A stretch of DNA of 6,968 bases from Eggerthellaceae bacterium (GTDB taxonomy: Bacteria; Actinomycetota; Coriobacteriia; Coriobacteriales; Eggerthellaceae), in assembly GCA_017533165.1 (NCBI GenBank), contig JAFXIM010000060.1, positions 1 to 6,968 on the forward strand, written 5' to 3'. The translations under genes were made by a program, and so were the position numbers. A model generated the notes under the pieces. It did not search any database. It had not been told where the DNA came from and saw only the letters and a program-made list of their open reading frames with translations. Shown here piece by piece: positions 1-4,662 of this stretch (position 1 is its first letter; every line of letters begins with the position of its first letter).

Positions 1-501
1 CATATTGACGAATGGACCGTTTGCTCTACGGGCGAGCGCGTCGTTAACGCCAAGGTGGACGGCCTATGGCGCTCGATGCGCGTTGACGTCACCAATGAAC
101 TCAGGCACGTGTTCGGGGATGCCGGCGTCGACTATGAGCGCTTGGACGATTTGCGAGAGGCGATTTGCGAGGAGTTCGACCCCGCTTCTTGTAGGCAACT
201 GCTTCTGATGTTCAAGTCCCTCATGCAGATGCGAAACGCTAGGATTGGAAGCGTCGACGATTACCTGCTTTCGCCCGTCAGGAACGCGTCAGGGGCGTTC
301 TTCGACTCAAGAGAAGCTGATCCCTCGAAGCACCCGATATGCGTCGACGCCAATGGCGCGTACCATATCGCCCTGAAGGGTTTGAAAATGATCCAAGAAT
401 GCGCAAGGAGGGAAGACGGGCGCCTTCAGCTGCCACCCCTCGAAAAGGGCGAGAACGAGCGCTGGATGAAATGGGTGCAATACAGGATTACCGGGGAATA
501 G
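1..501 (+). CDS. cas12a: Cas12a (Cpf1) type V-A effector nuclease, C-terminal part, 5' end outside window
   Basis: This is the last 166 codons of a Cas12a gene, read in frame from base 1. Cas12a is the single-protein, crRNA-guided DNA endonuclease of type V-A CRISPR systems; it processes its own crRNA and cuts both strands with one RuvC site. The visible part covers the end of the Nuc domain and RuvC-III. Family signatures are QMRN (visible residues 76-79; the Arg, codon 232-234, matches the conserved Nuc arginine), a SPV...FFDSREA block, and VDANGAYHIALKGL, whose Asp (codon 346-348) is the third RuvC catalytic acid. Most Cas12a proteins have DADANGAY here; this one has CVDANGAY, with the catalytic Asp kept. 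The C terminus ends at the usual place, so this end is intact. An apparent GTG start at 55 is internal: the frame is open to the edge and the residues before it (EWTVCSTGERV) also fit Cas12a. A matching repeat array follows 162 bp downstream on the same strand. Confidence 0.95.
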   Translation, partial: HIDEWTVCSTGERVVNAKVDGLWRSMRVDVTNELRHVFGDAGVDYERLDDLREAICEEFDPASCRQLLLMFKSLMQMRNARIGSVDDYLLSPVRNASGAFFDSREADPSKHPICVDANGAYHIALKGLKMIQECARREDGRLQLPPLEKGENERWMKWVQYRITGE

Positions 502-505
502 AACA

Positions 506-541
506 TTAGGCGGGACCCGCATTGATGCAAGCCCCGCCTAA
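506..541 (+). terminator. Hairpin after cas12a
   Basis: TTAGGCGGG (506-514) is perfectly complementary to CCCGCCTAA (533-541), giving a 9-bp GC-rich stem five bases after the cas12a stop. No T-run follows, so it may be a weak or factor-assisted terminator, or an mRNA 3'-end stabiliser. It would help separate cas12a mRNA from the array transcript. Confidence 0.6.
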
Positions 542-644
542 CAATTGCTCGTGATATTCAATAAAAACCGGCAGGAAATGGGGGGATACGCCAGTTTTCA
601 TTCATTTTTTATTCGGACATTGGTGCTGTTTTCGGGTATTGGGC

Positions 645-653
645 TGGTAAAAT
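645..653 (+). promoter_or_regulatory. Extended -10 promoter for the CRISPR array
   Basis: TGG followed by TAAAAT (648-653) has the TGnTAtaaT form of an extended -10 element. No good -35 hexamer lies 16-18 bp upstream, as is common for extended -10 promoters. Transcription would begin near 660, only a few bases before repeat 1 at 664, so the first crRNA handle would lie almost at the transcript's 5' end. The 120 bp before it is T-rich and may be the array leader. Confidence 0.45.
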
Positions 654-663
654 GCCGCTAATG

Positions 664-830
664 GTTTTGGAACCGCCCAAATTTCTACTGTGCGTAGATA
701 GAACGCTGCTTTTCGCAGTCTCCGAAGACGTTTTGGAACCGCCCAAATTTCTACTGTACGTAGATGTTCATGCTGGCGTTTACCACGTTGGTCGGTTTTG
801 GAACCGCCCATATTTCTGCTGGTTGTAGAT
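664..830 (+). CRISPR. Type V-A CRISPR array, 3 repeats and 2 spacers
   Basis: Three 36-bp repeats lie at 664-699, 730-765 and 795-830, separated by spacers of 30 bp (700-729) and 29 bp (766-794). Each repeat begins GTTTTGGAACCGCCC and ends with the Cas12a crRNA handle: TTTC, then TCTAC, a 5-base loop, GTAGA and T. The handle orientation shows transcription on the + strand, matching cas12a. The handle hairpin differs between repeats: loop TGTGC in repeat 1 and TGTAC in repeat 2. Repeat 3 has TCTGC with loop TGGTT, and also CATATT in place of CAAATT. Its stem still closes through a G-U wobble, typical of a decaying trailer-end repeat. No adaptation genes lie between cas12a and the array. Spacer 1 reads open in one frame, as expected for a piece of foreign coding sequence; no target is identified here. 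Confidence 0.96.
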
Positions 831-865
831 AAGAATGGCAATTCGCCTTCATGCTGATGATGTTT

Positions 866-886
866 TGAGGCTGTCTGAAGGCCTCA
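866..886. other. Convergent hairpin between array and HTH gene
   Basis: TGAGGC (866-871) pairs with GCCTCA (881-886) around a 9-base loop. The right arm contains the stop codon of the leftward HTH gene. Neither strand has a proper T-run after it, so terminator activity is uncertain. Its position between two convergent transcripts makes that role plausible. Confidence 0.3.
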
Positions 887-1870
887 TTGCCGCCCACCTG
901 GTTCTTTGAAGTCACGTTCCACCCAGCTCACGCCTTCTTCGACCCAACACCAGGTACGCTCCGGCTCGTGCAAAGGAACTGAAACCGCTTCGGTGTCTTC
1001 ATTGTTCCACCTCACGAACGCAGAATTTGGCATTCCGTTGCTTAAGCGGTTGTCAATCATGAGGTCATCCAGAAGCCCCTCGATCTGCAGAAGCTCCTCT
1101 TCCATCTCCTGATACTCGGCGCAGCCAATGACCTCATCATATATCTCTGAAAAACGTGCATGGCTTTCCTGCATCTCCCAGAGAGAGCGTATGGAAAACC
1201 CCTCTGGGTTCACAAGCTCCACCCCGTCAGGCCTGCTCGCCTTCTCTCTGAAGATAGTTGACTTCAAGAGCTCCATTTCCTCGGGGTTCGCGTTGCTCCC
1301 TAGGGTCAGGAAGTCATCTTCCGTCAGGTAGATTCTGTCTAAGCCGCCAGATTGCGCTATGAATTCGCGGTCGAACTTGTAGACGTTTACCTCCTCACCT
1401 GTGTACTCAACGGCGAGGTGCTTTTGAGACGTGTGGTCGTGCCTGGATTCCACTAAACCAATGCTGTGATCGGCATGGAAGCTGTAAGCCCAGAAGCGGC
1501 TCTCTCCCGACTCCTCATCCACCGCTTGGAATTCAGGTGTCTGCAGGGTCCTGATGGCCATCAGAGAGCGCATTTCCGCAATTAATGTATTTCTGCGTCG
1601 CTTCAGCCGGGACCATTCCTCTAAGTCTCTTTGCTCGTAGTCGGGCTCATTCAACGGTTCGTAGCCCTTTGGTGTGATGGTGATGTCTATATCCAATAGC
1701 TCTGCCCAACGCTCCAACGTATCGAGCGGAATTCCGCGGTGTCCGTTCTCGTAAAGACTGATCGCTGCTTGCTCGACTGCTAGCTCGTTCGAAATCTGAG
1801 CCTGCGATATGCCGCGTTCCTTTCTGGCTTGAGCCAATGCTAGGTGTATGGTTGATAACTTGATTTTCAA
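884..1870 (-). CDS. XRE-family HTH transcriptional regulator with long C-terminal domain
   Basis: This 328-aa protein has an N-terminal Cro/C1-type helix-turn-helix at about residues 8-65 (LAQARKERGISQAQISNELA, then the recognition helix EQAAISLYENG). It should bind DNA, probably as a dimer. The C-terminal 260 residues are acidic and not recognised. They contain an Arg/Glu-rich helical stretch (about 80-105) and another likely coiled helix (about 252-275, YQEMEEELLQIEGLLDD). The start is a TTG at 1868-1870, chosen because GGAGG (1884-1880 on this strand) lies nine bases upstream; an out-of-frame ATG at 1877-1875 is only two bases from that site and does not begin with the HTH. The gene runs toward the CRISPR array and ends 53 bp from the last repeat. 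HTH genes with long partner domains often autoregulate or control neighbouring mobile or defence genes; a role here is inference. No catalytic motif is seen. Confidence 0.85.
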   Translation of the reverse strand: MKIKLSTIHLALAQARKERGISQAQISNELAVEQAAISLYENGHRGIPLDTLERWAELLDIDITITPKGYEPLNEPDYEQRDLEEWSRLKRRRNTLIAEMRSLMAIRTLQTPEFQAVDEESGESRFWAYSFHADHSIGLVESRHDHTSQKHLAVEYTGEEVNVYKFDREFIAQSGGLDRIYLTEDDFLTLGSNANPEEMELLKSTIFREKASRPDGVELVNPEGFSIRSLWEMQESHARFSEIYDEVIGCAEYQEMEEELLQIEGLLDDLMIDNRLSNGMPNSAFVRWNNEDTEAVSVPLHEPERTWCWVEEGVSWVERDFKEPGGRQ

Positions 1871-1945
1871 TGTGCATGACCTCCGATGTGTGATTAGTTC
1901 CCTTCTAACCTAACAGCTCGCCTCCCTCGCCGTCCATTGCAGGAT

Positions 1946-1978
1946 GTTATATATCCTTCCCATTACAATTCGTTATAT
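1946..1978. promoter_or_regulatory. Direct GTTATAT repeats upstream of the HTH gene
   Basis: GTTATAT occurs at 1946-1952 and 1972-1978, 26 bp apart, in the AT-rich stretch where the promoter of the leftward HTH gene should lie. On the coding strand this region supplies TATAAC-type -10 candidates but no clear paired -35. The repeats could be an autoregulatory operator; this is suggested by position only. Confidence 0.25.
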
Positions 1979-1990
1979 TCGGAAGCAAAA

Positions 1991-2037
1991 GAACACCCGC
2001 CCGTGTAAGCCTCTTTCGGCTTCGCAGGTGGGTGTTC
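1991..2037 (-). terminator. Leftward intrinsic terminator-like hairpin (1)
   Basis: GAACACC (1991-1997) pairs with GGTGTTC (2031-2037), with further inner pairing (CC/GG, and AAGCC 2007-2011 with GGCTT 2018-2022). Read on the - strand, the stem is followed by TTTTGC, giving a plausible leftward terminator. It lies upstream of the HTH gene and could insulate it from leftward readthrough. Confidence 0.5.
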
Positions 2038-2054
2038 GTCCATAAAACACGAAA

Positions 2055-2098
2055 CCCCCGACGCCTTCCGTGCGTTTAGACGCAATTGGGGTCGGGGG
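2055..2098 (-). terminator. Leftward intrinsic terminator-like hairpin (2)
   Basis: CCCCCGAC (2055-2062) pairs perfectly with GTCGGGGG (2091-2098), and an inner GCGT (2072-2075)/ACGC (2080-2083) stem has a TTAG loop. On the - strand the stem is followed by TTTCGTGTTTT. This is a second leftward terminator only 18 bp from the first, with no gene between them. Confidence 0.5.
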
Positions 2099-2126
2099 CT
2101 CGTATGCATAAAGGTGATTAGTACCC

Positions 2127-2297
2127 TTATCTCAACTGTATCATCCAGTTCGGCACGATGACAAATGATGCGACTTGATGGTTGCTTTTCTTTCCGAAAG
2201 GACCTTTGATTTCAATCGTCAGAAACCGCGCCACAATGCTGCTTCGGCTCAGTACTTGCCGAAATGTTACCTTTGGTGTATCATTTAAGAAAGTCAT
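2127..2297 (-). CDS. Possible small ORF, 56 aa, unsupported start
   Basis: An open frame begins with ATG (2297-2295), giving MTFLNDTPKVTFRQ and later a hydrophobic, Trp-containing end (VASFVIVPNWMIQLR). Reasons for doubt: no ribosome-binding site, because the bases before the ATG are the T-run of the upstream terminator; no recognised family; and a competing 87-codon frame on the opposite strand. In favour, it fills the space between the 2299-2330 terminator and the 2055-2098 terminator on the same strand. It lies in the same frame as the 33-codon ORF upstream, separated by one TGA and 12 sense codons. It may be chance or a decayed gene. Confidence 0.2.
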   Translation of the reverse strand: MTFLNDTPKVTFRQVLSRSSIVARFLTIEIKGPFGKKSNHQVASFVIVPNWMIQLR

Positions 2298-2298
2298 G

Positions 2299-2330
2299 AA
2301 AAAACAAAAAAAGCCGACCCGATGGTCGAC
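2299..2330 (-). terminator. Leftward intrinsic terminator
   Basis: GCCGACC (2313-2319) and GGTCGAC (2324-2330) form a 7-bp stem with a 4-base loop. On the - strand it is followed by TTTTTTTGTTTTTTC, the best intrinsic terminator in the window. It begins three bases after the stop of the leftward 33-codon ORF and so defines the end of that transcript. Confidence 0.75.
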
Positions 2331-2333
2331 TTC

Positions 2334-2435
2334 TCAAATAGTCCGTGTCCACAAAGGTGCTACCAACACCTCTTGTGGAGGATACTCAATCATCTCTCTC
2401 ACAGATGATAAAGCACCTTTATCGAAACGAACCAT
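2334..2435 (-). CDS. Candidate small protein or short RNA gene, 33 codons
   Basis: The frame runs ATG (2435-2433) to TGA (2336-2334) and encodes MVRFDKGALSSVREMIEYPP followed by QEVLVAPLWTRTI. It fits exactly inside a transcription unit: a near-consensus promoter (2478-2450) upstream and a strong terminator starting three bases after the stop. The predicted leader is about 8 bases and has no Shine-Dalgarno sequence, so translation would be nearly leaderless, or the product is a small RNA rather than a peptide. Two hairpins lie inside: GATAAAG/CTTTATC (2407-2423), and CCACAA/TTGTGG enclosing GGTG/CACC (2349-2378). Those structures would also suit an antisense or regulatory RNA. No family is recognised. 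Confidence 0.4.
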   Translation of the reverse strand: MVRFDKGALSSVREMIEYPPQEVLVAPLWTRTI

Positions 2436-2490
2436 TTGTATATGAATTTATATTATCATATGCGAGAATAATGGTCAACGCTAAAGGTGC
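2353..2490. repeat. AAAGGTGC motif cluster
   Basis: AAAGGTGC occurs at 2353-2360 (+), 2413-2420 (-, as GCACCTTT) and 2483-2490 (+), about 60-70 bp apart. The shorter AAAGGTG also occurs at 2110-2116 (+), 4539-4545 (-) and 4656-4662 (+). The middle copy sits in the palindrome GATAAAG-CAC-CTTTATC. The copies surround the leftward promoter at 2450-2478, so they could be operator half-sites. Confidence 0.35.
2450..2478 (-). promoter_or_regulatory. Strong sigma-70-type promoter, leftward
   Basis: On the - strand, TTGACC (-35, 2478-2473) and TAATAT (-10, 2455-2450) are separated by exactly 17 bp. Transcription would start near 2443 and run through the 33-codon ORF to the terminator at 2299-2330, giving an RNA of about 140 bases. 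This is the best-formed promoter in the window. Confidence 0.65.
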
Positions 2491-2538
2491 GCTTGAACAG
2501 CACTTTTGCACCCTATTTTGGGTAATAATGTACACTCA

Positions 2539-2573
2539 AGCCGTCTGGGAGTTTGTTCCTGGGCGGCTTTTTC
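2539..2573 (+). terminator. Rightward intrinsic terminator
   Basis: AGCCG (2539-2543) pairs with CGGCT (2564-2568), with inner GGGA/TTCC pairing, followed by TTTTT. It has the form of a rho-independent terminator on the + strand. No convincing rightward gene precedes it, so it either ends a short RNA or insulates the region downstream. Confidence 0.6.
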
Positions 2574-2663
2574 TATTGTTCTCATGGCAAATCCAAAAGA
2601 AAGAAGTGACGATCTAGCCGTTCCGAAAAACCGCATGAACCCTTGACAGGACTGCATTCTCAC

Positions 2664-2941
2664 TACGCCGATTCCCCTTCGAAAAAATGGGGTGGCGCTA
2701 GGCTTCTTCAGTGCACCCTTGAAAGGAAAGGGATCGTCTACGCGATACCTGGAAAAAATTCCATGGGCGCGATGGCTTCTTTAAGTGCGGCAAAAAAACC
2801 AAATGACTAGGCAATGTTTACGTCTTGCGCGTCCTTTTTCAAAAATTGGGCAGGCAAAGGCCTACTTTCCTATTGCCTTTTTAGTCTCACGCGTCCCTTT
2901 GAAAAAAAAGTGGATAGGTGCAGGCTTGGTTTCTTATTGCC
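2664..2941 (+). repeat. Four imperfect tandem stem-loop modules
   Basis: Four related units of about 50 bp begin near 2664, 2739, 2823 and 2886. Each has, in order: a short outer stem, a C-rich strand, an A-rich loop, a G-rich strand closing an inner stem, the outer stem's partner, and a GGCTT-like segment. The outer stems are CGCC/GGCG (2666-2669/2694-2697), CGCG/CGCG (2741-2744/2768-2771), TTGC/GCAA (2825-2828/2854-2857) and CAC/GTG (2888-2890/2918-2920). Pairing is kept while sequence changes. In modules 3 and 4 the trailing part forms a second GGC...ATTGCC hairpin followed by T-rich sequence. The + strand is favoured because those tails are T-rich. Function is unknown; they may be the 5' domain of the large RNA candidate that follows. 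Confidence 0.55.
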
Positions 2942-3009
2942 ATTTTTCGGCTCGTCAGTTCTAGTGTTACCCGATTCGGCACGGTTTAATCATCACTCAG
3001 ACAAAAATA

Positions 3010-3697
3010 CATATCAGCATGCAGAAAAGTGTATGCAGCGGCCCGGCGGCTCAATCCGGGAGGGTGCCAGGGACATGGCGAAAGAGGGGATGTGAGACCC
3101 TTCCGGTAGTCCCCCTGATGCCAGTCAAGCCTAAGACTATAATTTGCGGTCTCGCCCAGCCAATGCAGAGAATGGGCGGGGTACGGTTCGTGAGCCTAAC
3201 ACGGAGCGGATACCTCAGGGGTCAATGTACACGGCAAGACCTCCATAAGCCTAACCCAAGGTATTGTGGTTAATCAGGAAGCGATTAACCGTTAATCGCC
3301 TTGGTACATTGGTTAAGGATCGTGCGGGGGCGAAAGGCGGCGTTTCTTCTATAGCAAGAACGCAGGCCGGCACACGGACAGGGCGACACATACGCTTTGT
3401 CGGGTAGCAGCAAAGGCGGGAAACTGCCTGCAGTGAGGGCGTGTAATGACCACTGTGAATGCTGCGGGACGCATGCTCAAGGGGCTTACCTTGAGGAATG
3501 TGAACCACTCTTAGGATGACGGCTCTACAAGACACACGGATACCTTCGCGTACGTGATGCAGTAAGAGTTATGTCAGAGCTACCTCGTGTACACACGCGA
3601 GGGATTTCTCTGTCCAGATACAGATCAGCCGTTGTCCTTGCACCGCTCCGCAGTGTGCCTTCGGCCCGAAAAGAAAGTCAAGCGATTAGTTTGACTT
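3010..3697 (+). ncRNA. Candidate large structured noncoding RNA, about 0.7 kb
   Basis: No ORF here has a ribosome-binding site, a recognisable motif or a sensible neighbour, yet the sequence is dense in helices. Examples are CCCGG/CCGGG (3042-3046/3056-3060), GGGGA/TCCCC (3086-3090/3110-3114), CGCCCA/TGGGCG (3153-3158/3173-3178), and CCAAGG/CCTTGG (3256-3261/3299-3304) enclosing GGTTAATC/GATTAACC (3268-3275/3283-3290). Others are CAGTG/CACTG (3431-3435/3451-3455), CTCAAGG/CCTTGAG (3476-3482/3489-3495) and CCTCGTGT/ACGCGAGG (3583-3590/3595-3602). GAAA tetraloop-like sequences (GGCGAAAG, GGGCGAAAGGC) and a thrice-repeated AGCCTAA (3128, 3193, 3248) suggest tertiary motifs. Size and a mobile-element setting recall the giant ornate RNAs (GOLLD, ROOL, OLE), but no class was recognised. 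RNase P RNA, tmRNA and group II intron domain V signatures were looked for and not seen. Ends are approximate; the strand is inferred from the modules upstream. Confidence 0.5.
3675..3697. terminator. Two-way terminator between RNA candidate and acrVA2-like remnant
   Basis: AAGTCAA (3675-3681) pairs with TTGACTT (3691-3697) around a 9-base loop. The + strand continues CTTCTTC and the - strand continues TCTTTT, so either direction could terminate here. A second TTGACT at 3713-3718 could compete for the left arm. It would end the rightward RNA and the leftward AcrVA2-like frame. Confidence 0.45.
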
Positions 3698-3788
3698 CTT
3701 CTTCAAAAAAAGTTGACTCTCGGTGTAACTGCGCGCATTTTTTGGCTCAAGGCCGAACTCTGAAGAACAGACGGCTCGATCAGGAAGC

Positions 3789-4343
3789 TTAATGGGCCTC
3801 ATGGAGGGTGAGGGAAGGCGCTCCAAGGCTCATGTTGACATTGATGGGAGAAATCCACTTCAGGATGAGCTTACGCTCACCGTCCCTCGGACCCTTCCAG
3901 TAGTGATGCCAGTGCGCCCTGCGGACGTGCGGGGCTTTAGCGGATCCTGCTCCAGAGATGGGGAGGGTTTTCTGCGATCTCACCGCACCTAGAGCGGGGC
4001 CTATGCGAAAGCCTACATCGTAAATGAAAGCCTGGCTTTTTCTGTTGCGCTTCTTGGGGTTTCCCTTCTTTGGGGAAGGGGAGGGTTGGTAGGCTTGGGT
4101 GATGTCAGCGTTGACGGAGCAAACATAGAGGACGAGGTTTAAGACCTTGGTAATGCGCAGGGTGAGTGCTTCTTCATCGAGGAGTCCCTGATCGCAGTAG
4201 CTATCCGGAAGGTCAATTTTCCCGAGGGTGTCTGCAAAGGAGTCAACGAGGCACGCAAAACCGACGTTTACATGATTGGTGTCTTTCGATAACGAGCATT
4301 CAGCGGATGCTCTTAGGAGCGGCTGTGGGCCCAAATCTGCCAA
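3789..4343 (-). pseudogene. AcrVA2-like anti-Cas12a protein, C-terminal half, probably truncated
   Basis: The 184-codon frame ends with a block that I recall from the C terminus of AcrVA2, a mobile-element protein that blocks Cas12a by lowering cas12a mRNA: PHVRRAHWHHYWKGP (residues 138-152), then LKWISPINVN (161-170). Upstream, VLNLVLYVCSVNADIT (67-82) matches the 'LLPYLLWLCVAEPDIT' region in position and pattern, and FIYDVGFRIG (106-115) matches 'FIYQIGERLG'. Full AcrVA2 proteins are about 320 residues, so roughly 140 N-terminal residues are missing. The frame's only upstream start is TTG (4343-4341), with no ribosome-binding site; an in-frame stop lies at 4394-4392. The other two frames upstream do not restore the N-terminal 'LP(D/E)WCVY' segment. 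A basic linker (92-102, KKGNPKKRNRK) is present. It is best read as a 3' remnant; a short active version is possible. The match is from memory, without an alignment. Confidence 0.6.
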
Positions 4344-4538
4344 TACCGTGTCTTCAGTTACCGGAAAGCTTGAGAAGACGATTAGTTCCTGTTAGCAGGA
4401 GGTTTCGTCGGACGGCACTATGAACCGCGACTATTGGAAACCATTGCTAATGAAACCGCAGGTCAAATGGGGTATAGTAAAATTGTATAGTTAGTTCTGA
4501 ATGAATGCTTTCACACTAGCTACGTATAGTGCGTAGTA

Positions 4539-4662
4539 CACCTTTGTAAACGACCTTCAGAAAGAGCGCGTCTTGGTTATTTCTTATTGGAAATACCAGG
4601 GCGCGCTCTTTCGCGTTATTACCCCTCAGCGACAGTTTGTCTTCCATGCCAAAACAAAGGTG
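4539..4662. repeat. Inverted repeat CACCTTTGT flanking a long hairpin
   Basis: CACCTTTGT (4539-4547) and ACAAAGGTG (4654-4662) are perfect 9-bp inverted repeats 106 bp apart. They enclose the 23-bp hairpin. The layout is like a small palindromic element or a symmetrical regulatory site. The core AAAGGTG is the same heptamer clustered near 2350-2490. Confidence 0.45.
4560..4612. repeat. Long near-perfect hairpin, 23 bp stem
   Basis: The stem is built from GAAAGAGCGCG/CGCGCTCTTTC (4560-4570/4602-4612), TCT/GGG with two G-U pairs, TGGT/ACCA, and ATTTC/GAAAT (4579-4583/4590-4594). It has one bulged T at 4578 and a 6-base loop. Neither side has a T-run longer than three, so it is not a classic terminator. 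It could be a terminator-like insulator, an RNase III-type processing site or the core of a small mobile palindrome. Confidence 0.6.

Noticed and set aside
700..794. Self-targeting spacers within the window
   Set aside because: No match to either spacer was noticed elsewhere in the window by eye; this does not exclude targets in the rest of the genome.
602..841. 79-codon frame on the - strand
   Set aside because: It is a translation through the CRISPR repeats; its repeated LRTVEIWAVPK segments are just the repeat read backwards.
1647..1877. Alternative frame with ATG at 1877 on the - strand
   Set aside because: It overlaps the HTH gene out of frame, and its ATG is only two bases from GGAGG, too close to be used.
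2643..2648. Consensus TTGACA as the -35 of a promoter for the modules
   Set aside because: No acceptable -10 lies 15-19 bp downstream, so it is not supported as a promoter.
3138..3143. TATAAT -10 box
   Set aside because: The expected -35 position reads CCAGTC/CTGATG-like sequence, and the box lies among paired segments of the RNA candidate; probably chance.
2814..3273. Overlapping + frames of 93 and 84 codons
   Set aside because: They lack ribosome-binding sites and motifs, and they read through stem-loops of the RNA-like region.
3010..3697. RNase P RNA, tmRNA or group II intron
   Set aside because: The characteristic conserved segments (RNase P core, tmRNA tRNA-like ends, intron domain V with its AGC triad) could not be found on the + strand, and no reverse transcriptase or maturase is nearby.
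3571..3792. 73-codon + frame
   Set aside because: It crosses the 3583-3602 and 3675-3697 hairpins and has no start signal or family resemblance.
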